Origin: Candidatus Melainabacteria bacterium
GTDB taxonomy: Bacteria > Cyanobacteriota > Vampirovibrionia > Obscuribacterales > Obscuribacteraceae
Length of the DNA: 64,000 nt
NCBI GenBank assembly: GCA_003963305.1
Contig: RXJR01000022.1
Span: 62,001-126,000 of the forward strand
Direction: 5' to 3'
The notes under the pieces are model-generated. The model had not been told where the DNA came from. It worked only from the letters and a program-made list of their open reading frames with translations, and made no database searches. Positions 1-9,044 of the stretch are shown in pieces (positions within the stretch are counted from its first letter, which is position 1; each line of letters starts with the position of its first letter). The translations under genes and the position numbers were made by a program.

Positions 1-1
1 T

Positions 2-1504
2 GCCACCATCGATCCGACCTGCGCGGGTCTGGCTTCGGTGCACGGATGTATCGGTGCAGTCGACCCGGTCAACTCATTCGGAACTGAAGAGCAGAAGAAG
101 AGATTCCTGCCGCTTCTTGCCTCCGGCGAGACTCTGTCAGCTTTTGCGCTAACTGAGCCGTGGGCTGGGTCAGACTTGACGGCCCTTCGCACCACAGCCG
201 TTCTCAAAGGTGACAATTATGTGGTCAATGGAGAGAAAGTCTTCATCACCAATGCCATACCAGGCAGAACCGTCGGAATCGTCTGCTTGATCGATGGTAA
301 ACCAGCGGCCTTGATTGCAGATCTACCCAAACAAGAAAACGAGCATTTCAAAATTCACCACTACGGACTGCACGCTCTAAAACATGCATTCAATAATGGT
401 CTCATCTTCAAAGACTTTCTCGTGCCAAAAGAAAATCTCTTAGTGCCTCCTATCGGCGATGGTTTGACGGTTGCTTATCATGGTCTAAACCTCGGTCGCT
501 TGGCATTATGTGCCAATGCTGCGGGTGTGATGAAAGTAATGCTTGCAAACATGTTACCTTGGGCACATTTTCGCGAGACTTATGGTAATGCGATTGAAAC
601 ACGCGAGCTGATTAAGCGAAGAATCGCACGCTGTGCGGCTTTGATCTGTGGCGCGACGGCAATGTACCAGTGGGGATCATGGCTGCTCGATAAGGGCTAT
701 CGCGGCGAACTGGAATGCGTGATTGCAAAAATCTTCGGCAGTGAAGCAGAGAAGGAAGTCGCCATCGAGCTTTTCATGAAGACACACGGTGGCAGATCTT
801 TCGTGCATGGTCATCTGTTCGGCGATAACGTGCACGACTTCCTGGCACCATGCATCTACGAAGGCGAAGGCGAAATTCTTGGCATGGCATTTTTCAAGTC
901 TCTGGCCAAAAATCACGGACAGAAATATTTTGAGCCTGTAGGCAAAGCATTGCTGCGTGAAAAGATCAAGAGCTTCAATCCCATGAATCCTGCACATGCA
1001 TGGGCTTTGCGCAATGAGATGATTCCGTATGCGACGTGGCGGATGGGCAAGATGTTCACCGGCGCCGATCAGCATCAGATACCAGGCATTAATCCGAAGC
1101 TGCAGACGCATGTCGACTTTGCAATGGAAATGTTGAATTCAAGCCCTATCGAATTGAGCGAAGCTATGGTAAAGCATCAGCTGAAACTGGCTGACCGTCA
1201 GTGTCGCATCGCCGAGATGTCGCAAAGAGTACAAGACACGATAATTATTTTGGTGACATCTTTGTGGGCGCATCAACAGGGTGATGAGACGATAATCGCC
1301 GCAGCAGACATCTTATGTCAGGATCTGACTCGCAAGCTCACCGGTGAGCGTCCGTCAGATCAATATTTCCGCGCTTGCGGAAAACTCGCGGATATGATTA
1401 TCGCCGGCGGAATGCCTTCCTTGAATGGCATCCATCAAGACGAAATCATCTTCCCCTACACAAACAAAACAGAAACGAAAGAAAAGTCAAAGGTTGGTGC
1501 TTAG
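2..1504 (+). CDS. Acyl-CoA dehydrogenase, 5' end outside window
   Basis: The frame is open from the window edge, so the gene begins upstream; about 500 C-terminal residues are present. Enzymes of this family use FAD to oxidise acyl-CoA to trans-2-enoyl-CoA in fatty-acid beta-oxidation and pass electrons to ETF. The family signature [10 protein letters not shown] lies near nt 149. A YEGEGEI motif near nt 855 sits where the family carries its catalytic Glu (YEGT-like). About 200 residues follow that motif, so the protein is longer than ordinary 380-residue short/medium-chain enzymes and resembles the long-chain (VLCAD/FadE-like) class with an extra C-terminal helical domain. Substrate chain length cannot be read from sequence. 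A strong terminator follows the stop. Confidence 0.93.
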   Translation, partial: ATIDPTCAGLASVHGCIGAVDPVNSFGTEEQKKRFLPLLASGETLSAFALTEPWAGSDLTALRTTAVLKGDNYVVNGEKVFITNAIPGRTVGIVCLIDGKPAALIADLPKQENEHFKIHHYGLHALKHAFNNGLIFKDFLVPKENLLVPPIGDGLTVAYHGLNLGRLALCANAAGVMKVMLANMLPWAHFRETYGNAIETRELIKRRIARCAALICGATAMYQWGSWLLDKGYRGELECVIAKIFGSEAEKEVAIELFMKTHGGRSFVHGHLFGDNVHDFLAPCIYEGEGEILGMAFFKSLAKNHGQKYFEPVGKALLREKIKSFNPMNPAHAWALRNEMIPYATWRMGKMFTGADQHQIPGINPKLQTHVDFAMEMLNSSPIELSEAMVKHQLKLADRQCRIAEMSQRVQDTIIILVTSLWAHQQGDETIIAAADILCQDLTRKLTGERPSDQYFRACGKLADMIIAGGMPSLNGIHQDEIIFPYTNKTETKEKSKVGA

Positions 1505-1569
1505 GAGCGCTCCACTAGACCAATTGGTCCAGACATAATAAGAGGGGCTCTGAGCCTCCTGAAAATTTT

Positions 1570-1603
1570 GCGACGGATGATATGACATTCGTCGCTTTTT
1601 TTT
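1570..1603 (+). terminator. Rho-independent terminator after acyl-CoA dehydrogenase gene
   Basis: A 10-bp stem (GCGACGGATG against CATTCGTCGC, one G-U pair) with a 6-nt loop is followed directly by eight T residues. It ends the dehydrogenase transcript about 65 nt after the stop. Confidence 0.9.
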
Positions 1604-1917
1604 CGCCTTGTAGGTCAGATATCACTACGCTGCGTTATGCGGTCCTTAGGCTGATTATGCTCTCACCAGAGCATGACGCTGCGGAAATAACCAGGTTAAT
1701 GATGTGTACTGAATCTAGGTAAGGCAAAAGCACATCTCATCGACTCTCCATTGACTAGTTAGATCACCAGTCGCGAATTCTTTGTACACGTTCATGATCG
1801 GATGATCAGAATCTGTGCCACTACGATTACGACCCCTCTACGTAGAACTAGCAGTAGTAGCCAATCTTGATAAAGCCGCCTGGAAGCGATGAATTTTCGC
1901 GCTATCTCATTCGCTGC

Positions 1918-1951
1918 TGGCGCCAGGGTGGGTCTCTACCGCCTGGCGCCA
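1918..1951. repeat. Perfect 10-bp inverted repeat
   Basis: TGGCGCCAGG at 1918-1927 and its exact complement CCTGGCGCCA at 1942-1951 are separated by 14 nt. It has no T-tract on either side, so it is not a standard terminator. It could be an RNA hairpin, a protein site, or part of a decayed mobile element. Confidence 0.6.
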
Positions 1952-2665
1952 CCAATTGTGGTATCAGCTGAATTCCGAAAGTGCTTGTCGTTATTCCCGT
2001 TTGGATAGATCGGCTTCTGGCGCCCCTGCTGGACAAAAGCGGCAAACCGTCGTCTGTTGGCAAAGATCGCCTTACGCTTATCGTTTGCAAAATCGAGCCA
2101 CTATCAGCCTCAGACATTCTATTAATAGATGTCCTTGCAGAGAAGCTTCCCGCTTAGAAAGAGGGCTCCGCTTGCAGAAGCGGTGATCTGGCTGATCTAC
2201 GATGACATCTGCTCGACAAGAATGGTGATAGTCGTCCTTACTTACAAGACAGGAAGGTATTTTATTCACTTCCGAGCCGGTCTCGCCTCCTCTTGCAAAG
2301 CCGCATCACTTCTCAGTTTCAAAGGAACTAGAAAAACGCGTTGCCAGTTATAGCCGACGTGACGAAAGAATCAGGGTTGCGAGCATTTTTCGAAAACTGC
2401 TACCACAACAAAGCAGAATTGCAAGTGACGATATATGTCCGAGAGTATCCAAATACATGTCTGAAACACGCATGATTCCAGTGGTTTTCACACAGATTCC
2501 TATCATTGTTGCGTTGTAGAGTTTGAGAAACTTCTTTTAAGTCGCTACAAGCTAAAATGAGCATTTATGCCTCTCTTGGACCTTTACGATATTCGTTCCA
2601 GTGTGTAAAGTGAATAGCATAAAGAAGGCGGTTGATTAATCGCGCTGCCGCCTCTGAAGTTACAA

Positions 2666-2715
2666 GTTCTTGTTAAGAACCGTAATTGTTGGATCTACTT
2701 AGAGTTGAACTAAGT
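2666..2715 (+). promoter_or_regulatory. Two inverted repeats, candidate operators of the RHH regulator
   Basis: GTTCTT-gtt-AAGAAC at 2666-2680 and ACTTAG-N7-CTAAGT at 2697-2715 lie 43-90 nt upstream of the ribbon-helix-helix gene. RHH regulators commonly bind short inverted repeats in their own promoters, so autoregulation is the natural reading. Binding is inferred. Confidence 0.4.
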
Positions 2716-2757
2716 GGCTCCCGATATCCCCTGCTGTTTTCGTGAGGAACTAAGCTT

Positions 2758-2961
2758 ATGCCCAAGAAGGTACTGATCGCTCTGCCACCAGCCATGCTAG
2801 AACAAGTTGATTTCATCGCCCAATGCGAACACCGCACTCGCTCAGATTTGATAAGAGAAGCGCTTCGTCGTTATCTCGACAATTTCAGACGCACCCAGGG
2901 TGCCCACCTGGCAGTAAGTACGCTTGAATCAGCTGATACCTTCGCCAATACTCTTTCGTAG
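2758..2961 (+). CDS. Ribbon-helix-helix (CopG/Arc-type) transcriptional regulator
   Basis: A 67-residue protein. The N-terminal 45 residues match the CopG/MetJ fold: a short beta strand (KKVLIALPP), then helix A (AMLEQVDFIAQCE), then helix B (TRSDLIREALRRYLD). Such proteins dimerise and insert the paired strands into the DNA major groove. The ATG is preceded by GAGGA at 9 nt spacing. No toxin-like gene follows, because a terminator comes immediately after, so this looks like a stand-alone regulator and not an antitoxin. Two inverted repeats upstream are candidate autoregulatory operators. Its other targets are unknown. Confidence 0.85.
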   Translation: MPKKVLIALPPAMLEQVDFIAQCEHRTRSDLIREALRRYLDNFRRTQGAHLAVSTLESADTFANTLS

Positions 2962-2991
2962 AAGTTTTACCGACTCCTCCAACTAGAGAAT

Positions 2992-3026
2992 AAAAGCCGT
3001 TGTAAGCAAGCCTTACAGCGGCTTTT
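2992..3026 (+). terminator. Terminator after RHH gene
   Basis: A 15-bp stem (AAAAGCCGTTGTAAG with CTTACAGCGGCTTTT, one G-U pair) closes a 5-nt loop. The A/T ends make it able to work in both directions, though only the plus strand has a gene ending here. Confidence 0.85.
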
Positions 3027-3320
3027 AGATTAGCACTACTTTTGCACAGGTTGCGCGAAGCGTTAAGAAGCACTGAGTATCAACATTTTGCTGCAAATTG
3101 ATTACAAGCATTGTCAGTTCTTCGAGAATTTGATAGCAATGCGCCCCCTGTTAAACCATCGGTCTGCAAGCTCACCAGAGAGCCCTAGAATCGTTTTTAA
3201 GGCGTTTTGGAGACTACCCCTGTAGAAAACTCCATCTGCGAACATGAAGCCAAAGTGAAACCGGCACAGGCGCCGCTATGCAACTGATATGATGACGACT
3301 TCAAACGGCGGCAAGCACAC

Positions 3321-3764
3321 ATGCACGAATCTGAAAAATATTACAACGCACTCTCGGTCTGGATGCCGGAGTTGAATAATCTGGCCAGGTTGCAAATTGA
3401 AATCGGACTTGCGCTCAGTGGACTGAGTGAGAAACGAGTCACATTAGAGGAAAAAATGATTCGCATGCACCTGCATCAGCTCTCGGCTTTGCTTGCGCAG
3501 GTTACTCAGGAAGCGCACCAGATGCTGGCTTCACATTACGATGCAAATCCTTCGACTACTCTTGACGAATTGCGAGTTCTCACTGTCGAAGTACAAGATG
3601 TGGTGGCAGATTTGCTGAAAATCATTCGCTACAACCTGAACTTTTTAGAACAGTACTATGAATACGACTACTATAGCCGCCTTCAGAACGACCATAAATT
3701 TGTAGATCGCACTCAGAAGATTGTGCTTGATTTGAAAAACGCTGTTGCAAACGCCGGCAAATAG
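3321..3764 (+). CDS. Unknown alpha-helical protein, 147 residues
   Basis: I do not recognise this family. The protein is predicted almost entirely helical, with long runs such as LEEKMIRMHLHQLSALLAQV and a Tyr-rich segment (EQYYEYDYYSRL) near residue 112. It has no signal peptide, membrane helix or cysteines, so it is probably a cytoplasmic helical bundle. No strong ribosome-binding site precedes the ATG (only a CGGCGG run). It is a single gene between the upstream terminator and the convergent HEAT-repeat gene. Amino-acid composition and the absence of strong competing frames support it being real. Confidence 0.6.
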   Translation: MHESEKYYNALSVWMPELNNLARLQIEIGLALSGLSEKRVTLEEKMIRMHLHQLSALLAQVTQEAHQMLASHYDANPSTTLDELRVLTVEVQDVVADLLKIIRYNLNFLEQYYEYDYYSRLQNDHKFVDRTQKIVLDLKNAVANAGK

Positions 3765-3870
3765 GCGGCAGTAAATAATAGTCGACGCGAAAACCCGCTG
3801 CTCACCTATTCTTTATATAGCGATTCTACTTCCATAAAGCGGCCAGTGACTCTGCAAGTGGTTATGCACT

Positions 3871-3978
3871 GTAGTACTTGTGCTACTCGTACTTCCAAGT
3901 GATAGTATGTGTGGTGCTCGTACTTGCAGGATAGTACTTATGATTATCGTACTTCCTGTTGATAGTACGCATGGTGCG
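3871..3978. repeat. Imperfect tandem repeat, about 30-bp unit, 3.5 copies
   Basis: Units start near 3871, 3901 and 3930, with a partial one at 3961. They share GATAGTA(C/T) followed about 12-14 nt later by TCGTACTT. Each unit holds two inversely related GTAC-centred half-sites. The array lies in the gap between two convergent genes and is not coding. Confidence 0.65.
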
Positions 3979-3987
3979 GTCGGCAAT

Positions 3988-4527
3988 CTAGCTGTCGTAT
4001 GCGCCCATCTGACGCAATGCCTTCTGCACTTTCCAACGCACCGTTGAATCTTCGTCAGAACACGCATCACGCAACGATTTCAAAATCGTTTCATTTTTGC
4101 TTGATTTCTTTGAACAAATTTTTCCTAGAGCCTTAGCAGCAGTTTTCCTGACTTCGACATCCGGATCACGAAGCAGCTCAGCAATCTTCAGGGTCGCCTC
4201 TTCGGCAGGTGAAGAGATGCGTTCGATGGTTCGCACCGCTTCCATACGCACCCACTCGTCTGAATGATCGAGCAATCCAGCAATCGCCTTGACGTAAGAC
4301 TTTGCAACGCCCGGCCGCTCTTGCAGCCAGCGAAGCGCGGCAAGCTTGACGAAGATGTTCTCATGACCGAGGGCCTGAACAAAAACTTTGGCGTGCATCT
4401 TCAGAGCTTCTTCCGGCAAGCCCAGTTTGAGGGCTCGCACTTCGAAGCCCGGATAATCGTGTTGCACGATCATGTTATCTACGATTTCTGCCAGATCTGC
4501 TAATTCCATGTTGAAGATTATATCCAC
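3988..4527 (-). CDS. HEAT-repeat protein
   Basis: A 179-residue protein made of about four HEAT-like helical pairs. Repeated patterns are visible: VKLAALRWLQERP, VRMEAVRTIERISS, VRKTAAKALGKICS and VRWKVQKALRQMG, each with the D-x-x-VR-x-x-A helix-start signature. Such alpha-solenoids act as scaffolds. Bacterial examples include phycobilin-lyase-like and regulatory proteins, but no catalytic residues can be identified, so no reaction is assigned. The longest frame starts with GTG at 4527; an ATG six codons later (4509) is equally plausible because neither has a clear Shine-Dalgarno sequence. It is soluble and apparently monocistronic. Confidence 0.8.
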   Translation of the reverse strand: MDIIFNMELADLAEIVDNMIVQHDYPGFEVRALKLGLPEEALKMHAKVFVQALGHENIFVKLAALRWLQERPGVAKSYVKAIAGLLDHSDEWVRMEAVRTIERISSPAEEATLKIAELLRDPDVEVRKTAAKALGKICSKKSSKNETILKSLRDACSDEDSTVRWKVQKALRQMGAYDS

Positions 4528-4608
4528 TTGGCACTCAATAGATGCACTTTGCTAGTCTATCGATCCTCTGGATAGACGAATTTATCGATCGCACAGTATT
4601 CCTTGCTT

Positions 4609-6069
4609 TTACTGTCCGCCGAACAAATTTTTGAGCATTCCATCCAGTCCGCCCGTAGGCATGCTGGGCACTTGACCGCCGCCAGCCCCGCCGCCTCCGA
4701 AAAGTCCCTGCAAGCCACCCAGTCCACCGAGTCCGCCTGCGCCGCCTGGCATAGCCCCCTGCATTGCTTGCATGGGATCGGTATTCATGACGACGCCCTT
4801 GCCCACACTTCCGTACAGCACCAGTTTAGACAGGAAACGTTTGTTGGCGTCGTAACTAACCGTGGCGCATTGAACATAAAGTACTGTTGGACTCTGTTTC
4901 GTAAACCTGATTACGGATTCACCATAACCGGAATGAGGCACGTGGGTGCGTTTATCCCACTTCGTTTCTTCCGTGACTATCTGCTGTTCTAAAACGTTAG
5001 GCGCAAGCTGTCGCGTTTCGTTTTTAAGTACACGCTGGCGCAATTGGTTTCCGGACAGTCCTGTTTCGGCACCGCCTGTCTGCACGTCGCCAAACTCCAG
5101 AACGAGCGGCACATTCATGCCTGCCATCATCTGTTGCATCATGCCACCAAATGCGGCATTACCGCCACCACCGCCCATCATTCGACCGACCTGCTCTGCC
5201 TGATCCGTATCGCCGATTGGCACCATAAACAAGCACCGGGCTGGTTCAAGGCTGATGGCGCCGCGCGAACGATCGAACATAAAATTGACTTGACCGACAT
5301 TACCTGGCTTCATCGCCTGAACGGTTCGTCTGGCTTCTTCAGGATCGATACGATAGTAATTCGGGTCTACTTGAACTTGTTGCAAAACCAGGCGACCACC
5401 CCAATTTCCTTCGTAATTAACCGGGAACGATTTGACTACGCCAGCTTGCAGAGGCGCAGTGGCAGTAGCTTTGCCCGCCAGCATCCCTCGTGGGTCCATC
5501 ATCGGGGTTTGAGCTTTTAACGACGGAAAGGCTGCGCCAGCCGAGGCTGACAGCTGCTCGATGCGCCCATACAACATAGTTGGCTTACGCGAAGAAGCAG
5601 TCTCTGTCGGTCGGTCAGCCGGTCTCTCGGGCTGTTTTTCAGTTGTTCGTTCTGGAGCTGTACGTTCAGTGGACTTTTCAGGACGCGACTCACTCTGCTT
5701 GGGGCGTTCGGGCTCGAGGCGCGGAGAGACTTCGGCGTGCTCTAATTTCAATTTCTCTTCTCTGACCGGCGCTTCTGAACGCGCTGCGGGTACCTGAGGC
5801 ACAGGAACAACGTTTTCTCGAACCGGCACAGGTGGCGACGAGTTGACTGGAGCCGGCGCTGCTACATCGCTTCTGGACCCTGACGGTTTTACCGAACCAT
5901 CTTTGTTCATCCATGGGATGTTATCTGGATTGCCAGCCGATGGTGCTGCATCGCCGTTCATGATCTGTTTTTCCAGTGCCGACTCGGCGCTATCGGCAAA
6001 AGCATAAGTGCTGAATGAACCGGATAAAAGAAGTGAAACTGCCAGACCGATTGAAAGCTTTTTTTCCAT
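4609..6069 (-). CDS. Secreted Pro/Gly-rich protein of unknown function
   Basis: A 486-residue protein with a classical Sec signal peptide (MEKKLSIGLAVSLLLSG, probable cleavage after AFA near residue 25). Residues about 50-180 are low-complexity and rich in Pro, Glu, Arg and Ser (for example ERTTEKQPERPADRP). The middle part (about 200-420) looks globular and beta-rich. The C-terminal 70 residues are Gly/Met-rich (GGAGGLGGLGGLQGLFGG). I do not recognise a family. The layout suggests a periplasmic or surface protein with a disordered linker that spans or binds envelope material. It is divergent from the gluconokinase gene, with 155 nt between them. Confidence 0.75.
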   Translation of the reverse strand: MEKKLSIGLAVSLLLSGSFSTYAFADSAESALEKQIMNGDAAPSAGNPDNIPWMNKDGSVKPSGSRSDVAAPAPVNSSPPVPVRENVVPVPQVPAARSEAPVREEKLKLEHAEVSPRLEPERPKQSESRPEKSTERTAPERTTEKQPERPADRPTETASSRKPTMLYGRIEQLSASAGAAFPSLKAQTPMMDPRGMLAGKATATAPLQAGVVKSFPVNYEGNWGGRLVLQQVQVDPNYYRIDPEEARRTVQAMKPGNVGQVNFMFDRSRGAISLEPARCLFMVPIGDTDQAEQVGRMMGGGGGNAAFGGMMQQMMAGMNVPLVLEFGDVQTGGAETGLSGNQLRQRVLKNETRQLAPNVLEQQIVTEETKWDKRTHVPHSGYGESVIRFTKQSPTVLYVQCATVSYDANKRFLSKLVLYGSVGKGVVMNTDPMQAMQGAMPGGAGGLGGLGGLQGLFGGGGAGGGQVPSMPTGGLDGMLKNLFGGQ

Positions 6070-6224
6070 GGAACTTCTTAGCGAGGGGTCTTTGTCTAGT
6101 TTATACCCTCATTCAGTAAAAAAGGACCTGAGGAACCCGCCTTTCAAGGCTGTAAACTATGACGGTTCGATCTGCGATTTCAAGAGTCGTTCCTGTTGCA
6201 CCACATGCGGTGCTAAAATTTGAG

Positions 6225-6719
6225 ATGATAAAAGTAATAATCGTCATGGGTGTAGCCGGTTCCGGCAAAACTACAATTGGGCAATCGCTCGCCCAGCGTT
6301 TGCAATGGAACTTTGCTGACGCTGACGATTATCATCCGCCCGCAAATGTCACCAAGATGAGCGCAGGGCAACCACTAACAGACGAAGACCGAAAACCGTG
6401 GTTGAGTGCTCTTTCTTCCATGATTCAAAACTGGATCGCTACTGGACAATCTACCGTGCTTGCCTGCTCCGCATTGAGGTCAAGCTATCGAAATATTCTT
6501 CAAACGGATAATAACTCGGTTGCGCTTATCTACCTGAAGGGCGATTTTGAATTGTTTAACAAACGATTATCAGGGCGATCCGGGCATTTTATGAAAGCGA
6601 CGATGCTCACCAGTCAATTCCAAACCCTGGAAGAGCCAGAAGATGTCTGCACGGTGGATGCATCGAAAGATCCTGCCGAAATAGTCGATGAAATTTGCCG
6701 GCGCCTCGCTCTCAAATGA
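6225..6719 (+). CDS. gntK: Gluconokinase
   Basis: A 164-residue kinase that phosphorylates D-gluconate to 6-phosphogluconate (EC 2.7.1.12), feeding the pentose phosphate or Entner-Doudoroff route. The P-loop GVAGSGKTT is near residues 9-17. The family hallmarks DADDYHPPANVTKMSAGQPL and DEDRKPWL follow, then ACSALRSSYR and the lid SGRSGHFM. Length matches bacterial GntK/IdnK. The start is placed at the ATG at 6225, which puts MIKVIIVMGV at the usual N-terminus; the longer frame from 6159 adds 22 unrelated residues. Its stop abuts that of the convergent aldo/keto reductase gene with no gap. Confidence 0.93.
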   Translation: MIKVIIVMGVAGSGKTTIGQSLAQRLQWNFADADDYHPPANVTKMSAGQPLTDEDRKPWLSALSSMIQNWIATGQSTVLACSALRSSYRNILQTDNNSVALIYLKGDFELFNKRLSGRSGHFMKATMLTSQFQTLEEPEDVCTVDASKDPAEIVDEICRRLALK

Positions 6720-7688
6720 TCAAGGGCGAGCAGTGACAGCCAGTGTCTCGTCGATCTGTTTAATCACGTCCTGCGACAATTCGATCGTCGCCGCATGAAT
6801 ATTATCTTCGATCTGCGAAGCCCTGGTGGCACCAATAATGACACTACTGACTTCAGGCAAACGCAGACACCAAGCCAGTGCCAGTTGGGCCATGGTGATC
6901 TTCAGTTCTGCAGCAATAGGCATGAGCTTCTGCACGAGTTCGAGTGTCTCTCGTGCCATCAGGCTCCTTCCCACCATGAACACGTTATTGCGATTGTCTG
7001 CGGCCCGACTGTCAGCAGGAAATGGCTGATCTGGTTTATATTTCCCTGTCAAAACACCCTGAGCCAGAGGAGAAAAAACAACCTGCCCCAGACCTAACTT
7101 CCTCGAAGTAGGAATCACTTCCTTTTCTATATCGCGAGCCAACATATTGTATTGCGGTTGATTCGAAACCGGCGGCATGGCATTTATTGAGAGCGCGGTT
7201 TGAACAGCCTCTTCAATTTGTTCTGCCCGCCACTCGCTTACTCCCCAGTACAATATTTTTCCCTGGCGAATCAGATCGTCCATGGCTCGAACGATCTCGT
7301 ACATCGGCACATCTACATCGAAACGATGGCACTGGTAGAGGTCGACATAATCTTGCTGCAGACGTTTCAAACTTGCATGGCATTGCTCGAAAATGTGTTT
7401 GCGGGATAGTCCCTTATCGTTTGGTCCCTGTCCCATTGGAAAGTAGACCTTAGTGGCCAGCACAAGAGCATCCCGGTTGAGATTTTTGATTGCCTTGCCC
7501 ACAGCAATCTCGCCAGCTCCATGCGCGTATACGTTAGCCGTGTCGAAGAAATTGATTCCTTTATCAAAGGCGAAGTGAATCTGCTTGGCCGCAGACTTCT
7601 CATCGACCGATCCCCCGTAGGTAAGCCAGCTACCTAAGCCAACCTCGCTTACCTTCACGCCCCACTTGCCTAACTTACGATATTCCAT
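6720..7688 (-). CDS. Aldo/keto reductase (Kv-beta/YghZ-like)
   Basis: A 322-residue NADPH-dependent oxidoreductase of the AKR superfamily. The catalytic tetrad is visible: Asp in FDTANVY, Tyr in the same motif, Lys in LATKVYF, and His in YQCHRFD. The C-terminal cofactor loop has GATRASQIEDN. The opening MEYRKLGKWGVKVSEVGLGSW and the length match the bacterial homologs of potassium-channel beta subunits (AKR6/AKR14). Substrates in this group are often methylglyoxal or other aldehydes; the real one is not readable. It lies 21 nt downstream of the permease gene on the same strand, so the two may be cotranscribed. Confidence 0.9.
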   Translation of the reverse strand: MEYRKLGKWGVKVSEVGLGSWLTYGGSVDEKSAAKQIHFAFDKGINFFDTANVYAHGAGEIAVGKAIKNLNRDALVLATKVYFPMGQGPNDKGLSRKHIFEQCHASLKRLQQDYVDLYQCHRFDVDVPMYEIVRAMDDLIRQGKILYWGVSEWRAEQIEEAVQTALSINAMPPVSNQPQYNMLARDIEKEVIPTSRKLGLGQVVFSPLAQGVLTGKYKPDQPFPADSRAADNRNNVFMVGRSLMARETLELVQKLMPIAAELKITMAQLALAWCLRLPEVSSVIIGATRASQIEDNIHAATIELSQDVIKQIDETLAVTARP

Positions 7689-7709
7689 GCCGCGACCTCA
7701 CCCTGCAAA

Positions 7710-8990
7710 TTAAGACGGGTTCTCGACCCCTTTATTAAGAGGCAAAAAGAAGATCACGATGATACCAGGCAATGACGCAAAAAAACTGAAAAGGAAAAAG
7801 TCCCTGTAGCCCAGTATTGTTTGCAGATTTCCAGAAAAATAGCTGGGAATCAGTACACCCAGAGCCATCAACCCCGTCGCTGTAGCGTAGTGGGCTGCCT
7901 TGTACTCAGGCCGCACGGTTGAAAGGAGGAAAACTGTGTAAGCTGCAACTCCCAAACCATAGGAGAACTGTTCGTAAGCATTCAGAACTGCTACACCAAT
8001 CAGTGGCGGTCTGTGAATGGCTAACTGCCAATACAGCAATATTGCTGAGTTTTGAATTATTGCTGTAGGAAACAGGCATCGTTTCAAACCGACTTTGGCT
8101 ACAAGCCAACCACCAAAGATCCCACCGGCGAGCAGAGCGATGGTCCCGTAAGTGCCATAGATTGAGCCTACATCTGCAGTCGTCAGGCCAAGTCCACCCT
8201 TTTCAATCGGGTCAAGCAAGAATGGCGGGGCCATCTTGAGCATTAAGGCGTCACCCAGACGAAAAGTAAGGATATACAGGACTATAGGTACAATCCCCTT
8301 TTGCTCGAAAAACGTAACGAAGACCATCAGAAATTCAAGGAAATCGAGAGTCGGACGCTTTTGCTGCTCTGGTTTGGGCAGTCCTACCTTGTGAAAAAGC
8401 GCTAGCACCACAAGTAGTGCGCCACAAATGGCAAACGAGATACTCCAACCGGTAGCGACACCAAGTCCTTTCTGCGCCAACTCTCCAGCCAGCCATACAA
8501 GTCCGCCGGAACCAAGCAATATCGCCAATTTATAGAAGGTGTTTCTTACACCAACAAAATAGGACTGTTGATGACCATCCAGTACATCCATGTAAAAGCC
8601 GTCAATAGCGATGTCTTGAGTAGCGGAAGCAATAGCGATTAGAATCAGTACTCCCACCGATATTCGCAACGGATCAGGAATTTGAGCCACTCCCGCCAGC
8701 ACAATAGCGAGCGCAGCCAGCACTGTTTGCGATACCAGAATCCATTGCCGTCGAGTGCTGTGCAAGTCTACGGTCGGCGCCCAGAAAGCTTTGACGACCC
8801 ATGGTATCTGCAGCAGACTGGTAAAGTGGGCAATAAACTCATTGTCGGCATGCATATTCTTGAAGAATACGACCGACATCATATTGACGATTGTATAGGG
8901 CAGTCCTGATGCCAGATAAAGCGTAGGAATGAATATAGCCGGTTTCAAAAATATACTCGCAAAAGACAGCACAGAGCGGAATCGGCACAA
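7710..8990 (-). CDS. AmpG-like MFS permease (PAT family)
   Basis: A 426-residue, roughly 12-helix membrane protein. The N-terminal block (LYLASGLPYTIV, then LLQIPWVVKAFWAPTVDLHSTRRQW) and the ATQDIAIDGF motif are typical of the peptide/acetyl-CoA transporter group that includes AmpG, the importer of anhydromuropeptides. A muropeptide role is plausible but not proved: eukaryotic PAT members carry acetyl-CoA. The only start codons before the first helix are TTG (8990) or GTG (8972), and neither has a clear ribosome-binding site, so the start is uncertain. It is divergent from the S41 protease gene with only about 55 nt between likely starts. Confidence 0.85.
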   Translation of the reverse strand: MCRFRSVLSFASIFLKPAIFIPTLYLASGLPYTIVNMMSVVFFKNMHADNEFIAHFTSLLQIPWVVKAFWAPTVDLHSTRRQWILVSQTVLAALAIVLAGVAQIPDPLRISVGVLILIAIASATQDIAIDGFYMDVLDGHQQSYFVGVRNTFYKLAILLGSGGLVWLAGELAQKGLGVATGWSISFAICGALLVVLALFHKVGLPKPEQQKRPTLDFLEFLMVFVTFFEQKGIVPIVLYILTFRLGDALMLKMAPPFLLDPIEKGGLGLTTADVGSIYGTYGTIALLAGGIFGGWLVAKVGLKRCLFPTAIIQNSAILLYWQLAIHRPPLIGVAVLNAYEQFSYGLGVAAYTVFLLSTVRPEYKAAHYATATGLMALGVLIPSYFSGNLQTILGYRDFFLFSFFASLPGIIVIFFLPLNKGVENPS

Positions 8991-9044
8991 AACCAGTAGT
9001 ATAGTATGTGTTGCTTCTCTTACGGCAATTTATTTGTTGCTCGA

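Larger units (their letters stand above)
1604..2757. other. Gene-poor region of 1.15 kb
   Basis: No gene here can be supported. Several overlapping ORFs of 60-76 codons exist on both strands, but none has a recognisable domain or a good ribosome-binding site. The most protein-like stretch is a plus-strand frame from a GTG at 1981 to a TAG at 2157 (58 codons, containing KVLVVIPVWIDRLL). The same frame continues open upstream of a TGA at 1969, which would fit a decayed gene, but there is no homology evidence. The region also holds the perfect inverted repeat at 1918-1951 and the two operator-like inverted repeats next to the downstream regulator gene. Confidence 0.5.

Noticed and set aside
2758-2961. 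RHH protein as antitoxin of a toxin-antitoxin pair
   Set aside because: No toxin-sized frame follows; a strong terminator lies directly after the stop and the next gene is 360 nt away.
5044-5520. 158-codon plus-strand frame opposite the secreted Pro/Gly-rich protein
   Set aside because: Antisense to a frame with a clear signal peptide and biased composition; no ribosome-binding site and no recognisable motif.
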